This document shows, piece after piece, positions 45,289-54,217 of a DNA stretch of 64,000 bases (the first letter of the stretch is position 1; each line of letters begins with the position of its first letter). Made by a program: the position numbers and the translations under genes. This stretch comes from UBA11612 sp964475755 (GTDB taxonomy: Bacteria; Pseudomonadota; Alphaproteobacteria; Rhodospirillales; Rhodospirillaceae). The notes under the pieces are model-generated. The model was not told the DNA's origin, did no database searches, and saw nothing but the letters and a program-made list of their open reading frames with translations. The DNA lies in NCBI GenBank assembly GCA_964475755.1, contig CAYYXR010000001.1, positions 186,001-250,000 of the forward strand. Reading direction: 5' to 3'.

Positions 45289-46239
45289 ATGGCCTCCAAA
45301 TCATCCCGCCGCACCAAGAACATAAGCGGCGTAGGTTCTCAACCTAGCGGCGCCACCCTTACAAGTAAATCCGGCGAAGCCAAGGCAAAGAGCGATCAAA
45401 AAATGCTGGCGGCGGGTCTTTATGTGGTCGCCACCCCCATCGGCAATCTGGGAGACATGAGCGCCCGGGCCATAGAGACGTTAAAGGCCGCCGCCGTCAT
45501 CGCCTGCGAGGATACCCGTATCACGGGCATCCTTCTGCAACGGTTCGGCATCACGACCCCCATGACACCCTACCACGACCACAACGCCGCCCGGGTCCGC
45601 CCGAAGGTTCTCGCCCGTCTCTCGGCCGGCGAAAGCGTTGCCCTTGTCAGCGATGCGGGCACGCCGCTTCTTTCGGACCCAGGCTATAAACTGGTGCGCG
45701 CATGCGCCGAGGAAAACATTCCCGTATTTTCTGTACCGGGGCCCTCGGCCCTGCTCGCCGCCTTGAGTGTTGCGGCCTTACCTACCAACCGCATTTTGTT
45801 CGCGGGATTCTTGCCGGTGAAATCGGCGGCCCGCCGCGACACGATTGAAGAATTCAAAAGCTTGCGCGCGACCCTGGTGTTTTACGAGACCGCACCGCGC
45901 CTGGCCGCGGCCCTTACGGATCTTGACCATATACTCGGCGCGCGGAACGCCGCCGTCTGCCGTGAACTGACAAAGCTGCACGAGGAAGCGCGGCGCGGCA
46001 CACTCGCAGACCTTGCCGCGCACTATAAAGAAGTGGGTGCGCCCAAAGGTGAAATCGTGATCGTTGTCGGTCCGTCGGAGGAATCCGCGCACGCACCATC
46101 CGAGGAAGACATTGACGGCGCGCTCATAGACGCACTTTCAACAATGTCGCTGCGTGATGCAGTCGATGCGGTTGCGGGTGCATTCAAACAGCCGCGCCGC
46201 GCGATATACGCCCGCGCGATTGCGCTTCAGAAAAAATGA
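45289..46239 (+). CDS. rsmI: 16S rRNA (cytidine-1402-2'-O)-methyltransferase RsmI
   Basis: 316 residues. Family signature Y-V-V-A-T-P-I-G-N-L-G-D-M and the A-L-V-S-D-A-G-T-P-L-L-S-D-P-G-Y motif. Here an N-terminal extension of about 38 residues (Ser/Lys/Gly-rich) precedes the family core. ATG 45289 lies only 2 bp past the chosen start of the divergent lpoA-like gene; the frame also runs back to 45184. Downstream yraN overlaps by 4 bp. Confidence 0.9.
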   Translation: MASKSSRRTKNISGVGSQPSGATLTSKSGEAKAKSDQKMLAAGLYVVATPIGNLGDMSARAIETLKAAAVIACEDTRITGILLQRFGITTPMTPYHDHNAARVRPKVLARLSAGESVALVSDAGTPLLSDPGYKLVRACAEENIPVFSVPGPSALLAALSVAALPTNRILFAGFLPVKSAARRDTIEEFKSLRATLVFYETAPRLAAALTDLDHILGARNAAVCRELTKLHEEARRGTLADLAAHYKEVGAPKGEIVIVVGPSEESAHAPSEEDIDGALIDALSTMSLRDAVDAVAGAFKQPRRAIYARAIALQKK

Positions 46240-46610
46240 GCACACCTGAGAAACGCGCCGCCGAACAGCGCGGCCGACGTGCGGTATTCATCTGCGCATT
46301 ATATTTGCTTACAACTGGCTGGCGCATTCTCGAGCGGCGATTCAAATCACAGCGCGGCACCGGCGCCGGCGAGGTGGATATTATCGCCAAGCGCGGCAAC
46401 GTTCTTGCGTTCATCGAGGTCAAAGCGCGCGCCGATGAAACATCCGCCCGCGAGTCCGTAACACCGATGCAACAGGCCCGCATAACACGTGCCGCGGAAG
46501 CTTTTTTGCAACGCCGCCCATACTTGTCTGAGTGCGAAATTCGCTTTGATCTCATGACGGTAGGCGCATCTCTTTGGCCGAAGCGAATCGCCGACGCCTG
46601 GCGACCCTAA
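46236..46610 (+). CDS. yraN: YraN-family (UPF0102) endonuclease-like protein
   Basis: 124 residues with a restriction-endonuclease-like fold: R-G-T-G-A-G-E-V-D-I-I-A (E and D metal residues) then F-I-E-V-K-A-R. The role in recombination or repair is not established. The ATG overlaps the rsmI stop. Confidence 0.9.
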   Translation: MSTPEKRAAEQRGRRAVFICALYLLTTGWRILERRFKSQRGTGAGEVDIIAKRGNVLAFIEVKARADETSARESVTPMQQARITRAAEAFLQRRPYLSECEIRFDLMTVGASLWPKRIADAWRP

Positions 46611-46646
46611 CTCAAGTTCAATGCGACCTGGGCATGGGAGCCATGC

Positions 46647-47600
46647 ATGCCACATTTTGAATCCGCATTGGAATGCGGCGATGAATGGCGTAACACTTGG
46701 CCTATGAACGCAGACGTCACCGCAAACAGCAACGCGCTGGCCCGCCGGACTCATTCTCCGGAGCACGTGCGCGCGGATCTTGAGCGCATCGCGAGCCAGG
46801 CCGACGAAGCCATCGATCTTGCCGAAGCGGCGTTGATACTCGCCTCGGTGGATCATCCGGCCACGGATCTCGAGGTGTACCGTGATCACATCAAACAGCT
46901 TCACGATGCGGTGGAAGATGCGGCCAACGCCGCCGGGCTCGACCCCGACAGCGCCGCGCCGGAACACATGGCGGATATCCTGTCGCGCGTGATTGCCGGT
47001 GAATTCGTTTACGCCGGCGACGAAGACACCTACGACGATCTGGACAACGCCAATCTCATGCGCGTCATAGAGCGTCGCAAAGGCCTGCCGGTGTCGCTCG
47101 GCATTCTTTATCTGTCGGCGGCGCGGGCGCAAGGCTGGGGCGCGGCGGGATTGAACTTTCCCGGCCACTTTCTCATTCGTCTCGAAAGCCGCGACGGGCG
47201 GCGCGCCATTCTCGATCCGTTTCACGGCGGGCGCCTGATGGAGGCCCCGCAGTTGCGCGAGCTCTTGAAAGTCATTTCCGGAACCGCCGTCGAACTCGAA
47301 GCCGCCCACTATAAACCCGTCAGCAATCGCGACGTCCTTGTGCGCCTTCAGAACAACGTTAAGACCCGCCGTTTGGAATTGGGCGAGTCCGAAAACGCGC
47401 TCGACGCGCTTCTCTGCATGCAGATGATCAGCCCGGACAACCCCGCCCTGTGGCGCGAAGCGGGCGTCATCCAAATGCGCTTGGGACGGCTAAAAAATGC
47501 CGTGGAGTCCTTCGAAGCCTTTGTCGCCCGCGCCCCCGAAGGGCCGGACCGGGCCAAGATCGGCGCCGTCGTCCAGGAGTTGCACGAGCGCATTCACTAA
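46647..47600 (+). CDS. sirB1: SirB1-family transglutaminase-like/TPR protein
   Basis: 317 residues. Helical N-terminal region, then a transglutaminase-like core (R-K-G-L-P-V-S-L-G-I-L-Y-L; N-F-P-G-H-F-L-I-R) and a TPR C terminus. The Cys of active transglutaminases is not evident, and function is unknown. GGGAG lies about 6 bases ahead of ATG 46647. Its place between yraN and gshB is usual in alphaproteobacteria. Confidence 0.85.
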   Translation: MPHFESALECGDEWRNTWPMNADVTANSNALARRTHSPEHVRADLERIASQADEAIDLAEAALILASVDHPATDLEVYRDHIKQLHDAVEDAANAAGLDPDSAAPEHMADILSRVIAGEFVYAGDEDTYDDLDNANLMRVIERRKGLPVSLGILYLSAARAQGWGAAGLNFPGHFLIRLESRDGRRAILDPFHGGRLMEAPQLRELLKVISGTAVELEAAHYKPVSNRDVLVRLQNNVKTRRLELGESENALDALLCMQMISPDNPALWREAGVIQMRLGRLKNAVESFEAFVARAPEGPDRAKIGAVVQELHERIH

Positions 47601-47684
47601 CCCTTTCCCCGAAACGCCGCCCACCTATATTCGCCTTAAAATCCGCCTATACTGCTGCCATAAGATCTTCCGGAAGGGACGCGC

Positions 47685-48632
47685 ATGAGCTTGAACGTTG
47701 CCATTCAGATGGACCCCATCGAGTCCATCGACATCAACGCGGACTCCACCTTCGTCCTCGCCCTCGAGGCGCAAAAGCGCGGCCATACGCTGTATCATTA
47801 CCTTGCGCGCCATCTCACGTTTAAGGACGGGGCCGTCACCGCCCGCGCCCGCGCGCTTAAAGTGAAACGCGAGAAGGGCAATCACTTCGAGCTTGGCGCG
47901 CCCGAGGTCATCGATCTGCGCAAAATGGACGTGGTGCTCATGCGCCAGGACCCGCCCTTCGACATGGCCTATATCACCGCCACCCATATCCTCGAGCACA
48001 TCCATCCGGACACCCTCGTGGTCAACGACCCGGTGCATGTGCGCAACGCGCCGGAAAAATTGTTCGTCACCCACTTCGAAGACGTGATGCCGACCACCCT
48101 CATCACCGCCGACATCGAAGAGGTCAAAGCCTTCCGCGCCGAGCACAAGGACATCATCGTCAAACCCATTTACGGCAACGGCGGTGCGGGCGTGTTTCAT
48201 ATCCGCCCCGACGACGAAAACCTCGGCGCATTGTTCGAGTTGTTCACCACCACATGGCGCGAGCCGGTGATGGTGCAGCGCTACGTGCCCGAGGTGCGCA
48301 AGGGCGACAAACGCATTATCCTCATCGACGGCCGTGCGGCCGGCGCCATCAACCGCGTGCCGGCGGACGGCGAGGCGCGCTCGAACATGCATGTGGGCGG
48401 ACGCCCGGAAAAAACCGAGCTGACCAAACGCGAGCAGGAAATCTGCGAGATCATCGGCCCGACCTTGGCAAAGAACGGCATCGTCTTTGCCGGTATCGAC
48501 GTCATCGGCAATTACCTCACCGAGATCAACGTCACCTCGCCCACCGGCCTACAGGAGGTGAACCGTTTCAACGAGACCGCGCTCGAAGCACAGATTTGGG
48601 ATGCCATCGAAGCACGTCTTGGTTCAAAATAA
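47685..48632 (+). CDS. gshB: Glutathione synthetase
   Basis: 315 residues; ATP-grasp enzyme forming glutathione from gamma-glutamylcysteine. N-terminal V-A-I-Q-M-D-P-I-E-S-I, M-R-Q-D-P-P-F-D-M-A-Y, K-P-I-Y-G-N-G-G-A-G-V-F and E-I-N-V-T-S-P-T-G are all conserved. GGAAGGG precedes the start. No gshA is in the window. Confidence 0.95.
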   Translation: MSLNVAIQMDPIESIDINADSTFVLALEAQKRGHTLYHYLARHLTFKDGAVTARARALKVKREKGNHFELGAPEVIDLRKMDVVLMRQDPPFDMAYITATHILEHIHPDTLVVNDPVHVRNAPEKLFVTHFEDVMPTTLITADIEEVKAFRAEHKDIIVKPIYGNGGAGVFHIRPDDENLGALFELFTTTWREPVMVQRYVPEVRKGDKRIILIDGRAAGAINRVPADGEARSNMHVGGRPEKTELTKREQEICEIIGPTLAKNGIVFAGIDVIGNYLTEINVTSPTGLQEVNRFNETALEAQIWDAIEARLGSK

Positions 48633-48661
48633 GTAACCACACACATTCGGAAAATCGAACG

Positions 48662-49519
48662 ATGCAAGCCAGCGACCTTGAACAATCCATGAGTTACGCC
48701 GTCGAAACCGGCATGGAAGTCATCACCACCTACGGCTTCAAGGTGATCGGCGCCATTGTCACCCTCATTGTCGGCTTGGTTGCCGCCGGAATCATCAAGC
48801 GCACGATCATCAAGGCGGGCACCAGGTCGGACAAACTCGACCGCACCCTGGTGATGTTCTTCGCCTCCACCAGCAAGTATGCGGTGCTCACCTTCACCCT
48901 CATCGCCGTGCTCGGCAGCTTCGGGGTTCAGACCACGAGCTTCGTTGCCGTCCTCGGCGCGCTCGGCCTCGCCCTCGGCCTCGCCCTCCAGGGCACGCTG
49001 GGTCATGTCGCCTCGGGCATCATGCTGGTGATCTTCCGCCCGTTCCGCGTCGGCGATTTCATCGAGGCCGGCGGCATCTTGGGCACGGTCGATGCCATCA
49101 CCCTGTTCACCACCGAGCTCAACACCCCCGACAACGTGCGGGTGATCATGCCCAACGGACAGGTTTGGGGCGGTGTCGTGAAAAACTTCGCGGTGAACCC
49201 CACACGCCGCGCCGATCTCATCATCGGCATTTCATACGAAGACAACATCGACAGCGCCATCGCCATTGCCCGGCGCGTGATCGAAGCCGAATCCCGCGTG
49301 CTGAAAGATCCCGCACCCATGATCGCGGTGCAGGCGCTCGCAGACAGTTCGGTGAATTTGCTGGTGCGGGTGTGGACCGTGCGCGCCGATTTCTTCGATA
49401 CCCAGCTCGCCCTCAATAAAGCGATCAAGGAAGCCTATGACGCCGCGGGCATCACCATTCCGTTCCCGCAGCAGGTGGTGCATCACGTGCACGAAAACGC
49501 ACCGCCCGCCGGGCATTAA
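48662..49519 (+). CDS. mscS: Small-conductance mechanosensitive channel (MscS family)
   Basis: 285 residues: three transmembrane helices (TM1 about 26-46, TM2 about 60-84, TM3 about 92-115), the last rich in Gly/Ala (L-G-A-L-G-L-A-L-G-L-A-L-Q), followed by the beta domain (F-R-V-G-D-F-I-E; P-N-G-Q-V-W) and cytosolic alpha/beta domain. ATG 48662 was chosen because the open frame further upstream lies entirely inside gshB. Confidence 0.92.
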   Translation: MQASDLEQSMSYAVETGMEVITTYGFKVIGAIVTLIVGLVAAGIIKRTIIKAGTRSDKLDRTLVMFFASTSKYAVLTFTLIAVLGSFGVQTTSFVAVLGALGLALGLALQGTLGHVASGIMLVIFRPFRVGDFIEAGGILGTVDAITLFTTELNTPDNVRVIMPNGQVWGGVVKNFAVNPTRRADLIIGISYEDNIDSAIAIARRVIEAESRVLKDPAPMIAVQALADSSVNLLVRVWTVRADFFDTQLALNKAIKEAYDAAGITIPFPQQVVHHVHENAPPAGH

Positions 49520-49531
49520 GCGCGCGGAGCG

Positions 49532-51072
49532 ATGGTCGCGCACGTCAATACCGTCGCCTTTGCCGGCATCGACGTTCTGCCCATCGAGGTTCAGGTGGCC
49601 GTCTCCGGCGGCCTGCCCGCCTTCACCATTGTCGGCCTGCCCGATAAGGCCGTGGGCGAATCAAAGGAACGCGTGCGCGCCGCGCTGAACGCCATCCCAT
49701 CGGCCTTGCCCTTCCGGCCAAACGCATCACCGTCAATCTCGCCCCCGCCGACGTGCAGAAGGAAGGCAGCCATTTCGACCTGCCGATTGCCATTGGTCTG
49801 CTCACCGTCATGGGCGTCATCGCCATGGAGGACATCGCCCAGTACTGTGCCCTCGGCGAGCTCGGCTTGGACGGCTCCATCGCGCCGGTCGCAGGCGTGC
49901 TGCCTGCCGCCGTGGCCGCGAACGCAGGCAATCGCGGGCTCATTTGCCCCGGCAAGCAGGGCGGCGAGGCAACTTGGGCCGGGGGCGCGGACATTCTCGC
50001 AGCGAATTCGCTTCTGGAATTGGTGAACCACTTCAAGGGCACGAGCGTGCTCACCCCACCCGCGCCGGCCGAGCCCAAATCATCAACGGCGTATCTCGAC
50101 CTCAAGGACATCAAGGGCCAGGAGAGCGCCAAGCGCGCCGTGGAAATCGCCGCGGCGGGCGGCCACAACCTTCTGATGATCGGCCCGCCCGGCTCGGGCA
50201 AGTCCATGCTGGCCGCGCGCATGCCGGGGCTTTTGCCTCCGCTCACCGCCGCCGAGGCCCTGGACGTGAGCATGATCCACTCCGTCGCCGGACAGTTGGA
50301 AAACGGCACCATCGTGCGCCAACGCCCGTTTCGCGATCCGCATCATTCGGCCTCCACGCCCGCGCTGGTGGGCGGCGGCCTTCGCGTCAAACCCGGCGAA
50401 ATATCACTCGCCCACCGGGGCGTTCTGTTTCTCGATGAACTCCCGGAGCTCAATCGCCAATCCTTGGAGGCCTTGCGCCAGCCCTTGGAGACCGGGCGCG
50501 TTTCCATCGCCCGCGCAAATTCACACGTCAGTTATCCCGCGCGCTTTCAACTCATCGCGGCGATGAACCCCTGCCGCTGCGGCTATCTCGACGACCCGCA
50601 GCTGGCCTGCAACAAAGCGCCCAAATGCGCGGCGGATTATCAGAACAAAATCTCCGGCCCGCTGTTCGACCGCATCGATCTGCATGTGGACGTGCCCGCC
50701 GTGGACCCTTTGGACATGAGCGCGCCGCCGCCCAAGGAAGATTCGAAAACTGTTGCCGCACGCGTGGCCGCCGCGCGGGCCATTCAAGACGCGCGTTATA
50801 AAAACGCGAACGTTGATCCGGCACCTACATGCAACGCTGAAGCCGATGGTGAACTCCTGGAGTCCGTCGCCGCGCCGGACGAGGACGGACGCGCGCTGCT
50901 CACCCAGGCGGCGGAGAAAATGAAACTCTCGGCGCGCGGCTATCACCGGATTTTGCGGGTTGCGCGCACCATTGCCGATCTCGATGGAAGCGAGGGCGTA
51001 AAACGCGTACACATCGCCGAAGCGCTATCCTACCGGCGCATCGTGCCGGGACGCGCATTGACCACCGGATAA
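49532..51072 (+). pseudogene. yifB: YifB/ComM-family Mg-chelatase-like ATPase, frameshifted by a 5-bp duplication
   Basis: The N-terminal frame (V-A-F-A-G-I-D-V-L-P-I-E-V-Q-V, I-V-G-L-P-D-K-A-V-G-E-S) is interrupted at A-L-N-A-I by a tandem copy of CCATC (49692-49696 and 49697-49701). Dropping one copy restores A-I-G-L-A-L-P-A-K-R-I and joins the rest to 51072. That part carries Walker A G-P-P-G-S-G-K-S and F-L-D-E-L-P-E. ComM acts as a branch-migration helicase in natural transformation. The frame that begins at 49753 could express a protein lacking the N-terminal domain. Confidence 0.88.
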
Positions 51073-51102
51073 AACAGCGCGCGTAATTTTTTGGAGCTTT
51101 AA

Positions 51103-51459
51103 ATGTACATCGTCGGTTTCGTCATTCCCGTGCCCGAGGACAAGAAGGACGCCTATATCAAATGGGCGCAGAACGGCGCGGCGATCTACAAGGATTACGG
51201 CTGCCAGGAAATCGTCGAAGCCTGGGAAGACACGGTGCCCGACGGCCAGCTCACCGATTATCGCCGTGCGGTGAATGCCAAGCCGGGCGAGAAGATCGTT
51301 CTCATCTGGCAGATATGGCCGGACAAGGACACCATGGTCGCTGCCGAAACGCGCATGCGCGACGACCCGCGCATGGAAGTGAGCGGCGAGATCCCCTTCG
51401 ATGCCAAGCGCCTGATCTACGGCACCTTCAACCCGCTGCATGTCATGGGGCGGGATTAA
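51103..51459 (+). CDS. DUF1428 (YbaA-like) family protein
   Basis: 118 residues. Y-I-V-G-F-V-I-P-V-P-x-x-K-K-D-A-Y, W-E-D-T-V-P-D-G, I-W-Q-I-W-P-D-K and P-F-D-A-K-R-L-I-Y-G match DUF1428, a ferredoxin-like fold family of unknown function. GGAG is about 10 bases before the ATG. Confidence 0.88.
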   Translation: MYIVGFVIPVPEDKKDAYIKWAQNGAAIYKDYGCQEIVEAWEDTVPDGQLTDYRRAVNAKPGEKIVLIWQIWPDKDTMVAAETRMRDDPRMEVSGEIPFDAKRLIYGTFNPLHVMGRD

Positions 51460-51467
51460 CCACAAAC

Positions 51468-51592
51468 CGTCATCCCCGGATTTATTCCGGGGATCCAGGG
51501 TGGCAAAGTCTGGATCATGCAGCGAAGTTGCGTTTTTGGCGAAGTAACGCATTCGATTACCCTGGACCCCCGGAACACGTCCGGGGGTGACG
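51468..51592. repeat. Palindromic intergenic repeat unit
   Basis: 125-bp composite inverted repeat. The left half has a hairpin CCCCGG..CCGGGG (51474-51492) followed by CCAGGG; the right half starts CCCTGG and has the hairpin CCCCCGG..CCGGGGG (51567-51587). The outer ends are CGTCA (51468-51472) and TGACG (51588-51592). This form of GTCATCCCCGG-type element is widespread between genes of alphaproteobacteria. The right end is only 15 bp before the next gene. Confidence 0.75.
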
Positions 51593-51607
51593 ATTGAGAT
51601 TAGTTTT

Positions 51608-52648
51608 ATGAAATTGAGTGGTTTTGTTTTTGGTGCGTTGCTTATTGCGTTGTGCGCATTTGTCAATGTGCCCACACACGCCGAAGGTGGCGAAACCAAA
51701 ATCCCCTACGGCGAGGGCCACCGCTATATCGAGTTCCGCAACGACAACGATTTCTGGATTCCCTACGGCACCGACCGCTACTACACCAACGGCCTGTTCG
51801 CCAAAGTGATCTACCCCGGCGAAGGCCCGTGGTGGCCGGGGTTCATGGATGATGTGCTGGCCGTGGGCGGCGGCTGCGGCAAAGAAGGTGAGGGGTGCGC
51901 CTACAAAAGCCGGGGCTACGGCATCAACCAATTCATCTTTACCCCGCGCGACATTGCCGCGACGGACTTTCAGCCTGCCGATCATCCCTATGCGGGGTAC
52001 CTATCGGTCTCCGCGCTTTACCACGCCGACATGATCGACACTGGAGGATGCACGCAATTCGGCGACTGCGTGCTGAACGAGTTCGAAGCGCAGCTGGGGG
52101 TGATCGGCGAGGCCTCGCTGGCCAAGAAAACACAGATTTGGTGGCACACCCAGGTGCTGCATATCGAGCGGCCCAACGGCTGGGAGCATCAGCTGAAAAA
52201 CGACGTGGGTGGCTTGCTGCGCATGAAACGCGCCTGGCCGGTGCGCCAGGACATCGCCGGCCTGACGCTGGAGCTTGCGCCCTATGCCGAGGCCGCGGCG
52301 GGCAACCTCGCGGTGTACGGGCAGGGCGGCGCGCAGGTGAAACTGACGACGGACGCCAACGACGAGCCGGGGCGCGGCGCATGGGCGCGCAGCAAACCCA
52401 TTTCATGGCAGGTGTTCGCCGGGGCCTCGGCCAAGGCGGTGGCGCTCAATCACTTCATCACCGGCAATACGCGCACCACGGAGAATACGCTGTCGATCAA
52501 GAATTTTGTTGGCGAGGTGGAAGTGGGCGGCGCGTTGCGTTTCGGCTTCGTGCGCACATCGCTGACCATCGTTGCACGTTCGAAAGAGTTTCCCGGCCAG
52601 GACTTAGGGCACCTGTACGGCATCGCAAGGCTGGGGTTTGTGTATTGA
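51608..52648 (+). CDS. LpxR-like (DUF2219) outer-membrane protein, possible lipid A 3-O-deacylase
   Basis: 346 residues with a signal peptide (about 1-25, ending T-H-A). The start of the mature protein shows E-F-R-N-D-N-D-F-W and T-D-R-Y-Y-T-N-G, the hallmark of LpxR/DUF2219 beta-barrels. P-Y-A-G-Y, Q-I-W-W-H and the final aromatic residue are consistent with the outer membrane. It would remove 3'-acyloxyacyl groups from lipid A, a role taken from the family. ATG 51608 has weak GAGA upstream. Confidence 0.82.
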   Translation: MKLSGFVFGALLIALCAFVNVPTHAEGGETKIPYGEGHRYIEFRNDNDFWIPYGTDRYYTNGLFAKVIYPGEGPWWPGFMDDVLAVGGGCGKEGEGCAYKSRGYGINQFIFTPRDIAATDFQPADHPYAGYLSVSALYHADMIDTGGCTQFGDCVLNEFEAQLGVIGEASLAKKTQIWWHTQVLHIERPNGWEHQLKNDVGGLLRMKRAWPVRQDIAGLTLELAPYAEAAAGNLAVYGQGGAQVKLTTDANDEPGRGAWARSKPISWQVFAGASAKAVALNHFITGNTRTTENTLSIKNFVGEVEVGGALRFGFVRTSLTIVARSKEFPGQDLGHLYGIARLGFVY

Positions 52649-52658
52649 AGACCACGCC

Positions 52659-53267
52659 ATGACAAACCTCTCGGAAAAGATCATCGATATCTATGAGCGC
52701 CGCGCCCGCGATTTTGACGAAGATCGCGCGCGTTCCGACCGTTTCATGGAAAAAGCATGGCTTGATCTGTTTATCGATGCGCTGCCAAAGGGCGGGGCCG
52801 TTCTTGATATCGGCTGCGGGTCAGGACAGCCCATCGCCAGATATCTTGTTGGCCAAGGGCTGGAAATCACCGGCGTTGATTCTTCGAATGCAATGATTGC
52901 CATGTGCCGCGAGCGGTTTCCGGATCACTCCTTCCACATGGGCGATATGCGCGCGCTCGATTTAAACGCAACGTTCGACGGGCTTATCGCATGGGATAGT
53001 TTCTTTCATCTCACGCGAGACCATCAGCGGCGCATGTTTCCGATTTTCTCGAAGCACGCCAAGCCAAGTGCTGCGTTGCTGTTCACCAGTGGACATAAAG
53101 AGGGCGTTGCTATTGGTGCGCTAAGAGACGAGGCGCTTTTTCACGACAGCCTGAGCGAAAGCGAGTACCGCGCGCTTTTAGAAGAAAACGGATTTGAAGT
53201 ATTGAAGTACACTGCGCAAGATCCCGACTGCGGACTGCATACGGTGTGGTTGGGGAAAAAGAGTTAA
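52659..53267 (+). CDS. SAM-dependent methyltransferase (class I)
   Basis: 202 residues with Rossmann motif I V-L-D-I-G-C-G-S-G-Q-P-I, G-V-D-S-S-N-A-M-I (motif II) and a W-D-S-F-F-H-L region. The substrate is unknown. It follows the LpxR-like gene closely; the following acetyltransferase is on the opposite strand. The base composition looks lower in GC than that of the preceding genes. Confidence 0.85.
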   Translation: MTNLSEKIIDIYERRARDFDEDRARSDRFMEKAWLDLFIDALPKGGAVLDIGCGSGQPIARYLVGQGLEITGVDSSNAMIAMCRERFPDHSFHMGDMRALDLNATFDGLIAWDSFFHLTRDHQRRMFPIFSKHAKPSAALLFTSGHKEGVAIGALRDEALFHDSLSESEYRALLEENGFEVLKYTAQDPDCGLHTVWLGKKS

Positions 53268-53275
53268 TTTTCTAG

Positions 53276-53827
53276 CTACGGCTCCTTAGTCGCTTCCGGC
53301 TTCGGAAGTTTGCGCACCAGGGTCTTAATATCTGCATCTTCAAGTTCGATAAGTTCGCGGAAACCGCGACCGGATAGGTAAACTTGCTCCAGAGAAAACC
53401 CGACCGTCGCGCGGCGCACGAGCTTTAGCCGCTTTGCATCATCGGTAAGAACTGGCGCCGTTAAAAATGTGCCGCCGTCTTTCTGAATGCGTTTTGCAAT
53501 TGCTGCGGCGAGCCTAAATGAAAGCGCCCGTCCACGATGCCTAGGCTGAACGTAAAGTTCTTGGATAGCAGCACCATCAACCGCATGATGAAAATCGAAC
53601 GTCGGCACCCACATCGCGTAGCCGATGGGATTATCGGATTCATCAACCGCGACGACGGTTCTAAATTTTTTGCCTTGCCCTTCGGCAAGAATCACTTTTG
53701 CGTTTAATGGCACGGGCGAGGGCCGGAAGTTTAAATTCTCCGCCATGAAGTCGGCGAACATTTGCGCGACATCCTCTGCGTCGCGCGGCTCGAATGCGCG
53801 CACCCGATAGCGTCGTTTCGCGTTCAT
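53276..53827 (-). CDS. GNAT family acetyltransferase
   Basis: 183 residues. Two GNAT elements are visible: N-P-I-G-Y-A-M-W (strand 4) and Y-V-Q-P-R-H-R-G-R-A-L-S-F-R-L (motif A). The N-terminal part is R-V-R-A-F-E-P-R-D-A-E-D-V. The substrate is unknown. It converges on the methyltransferase with 8 bp between stops. Confidence 0.8.
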   Translation of the reverse strand: MNAKRRYRVRAFEPRDAEDVAQMFADFMAENLNFRPSPVPLNAKVILAEGQGKKFRTVVAVDESDNPIGYAMWVPTFDFHHAVDGAAIQELYVQPRHRGRALSFRLAAAIAKRIQKDGGTFLTAPVLTDDAKRLKLVRRATVGFSLEQVYLSGRGFRELIELEDADIKTLVRKLPKPEATKEP

Positions 53828-53851
53828 AGCATGATCACCGAAGCGGACTGA

Positions 53852-54217
53852 CTACCCCCGCTTGACCAACGGCCCCAGAGCATGGCCGCCGAGCACATGG
53901 AAATGCAGGTGCGGCACTTCCTGATGTGAGTCCGGGCCAATGTTGGCGATCAATCTATACCCGCTGTCCTTCACGCCTTTTTCCTCGGCCACTTTCACCG
54001 CCGCGCGCACCAGGCCCGCGATCTCCGCATCGCTCGCCTTTTCGGCAAAGTCGTTGAGGGAGACGTATTTGCCTTTCGGGATCACAAGGGTATGCACCGG
54101 GGCCTGGGGGCTGATGTCCTCGATGGCCAGGGTGCTGTCATCTTCATGCACCTTGTTGGCCGGAATTTCGTCCCGCATGATTTTGGCGAAGATGTTTTGA
54201 TCGTCGTAATCGGTCAT
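53852..54217 (-). CDS. HIT-family nucleotide-binding protein (HinT type)
   Basis: 121 residues with the histidine triad V-P-H-L-H-F-H-V-L-G-G near the C terminus. The N-terminal N-I-F-A-K-I-M-R-D-E-I-P-A is typical. It likely hydrolyses AMP-lysine or similar nucleotides. The start overlaps the end of hisE, as commonly seen. Confidence 0.92.
   Translation of the reverse strand: MTDYDDQNIFAKIMRDEIPANKVHEDDSTLAIEDISPQAPVHTLVIPKGKYVSLNDFAEKASDAEIAGLVRAAVKVAEEKGVKDSGYRLIANIGPDSHQEVPHLHFHVLGGHALGPLVKRG

Noticed and set aside
48254..48661. N-terminal extension of the MscS frame into gshB
   Set aside because: The stretch is an out-of-frame reading of gshB, Arg-rich and unconserved; ATG 48662 gives the normal MscS length.
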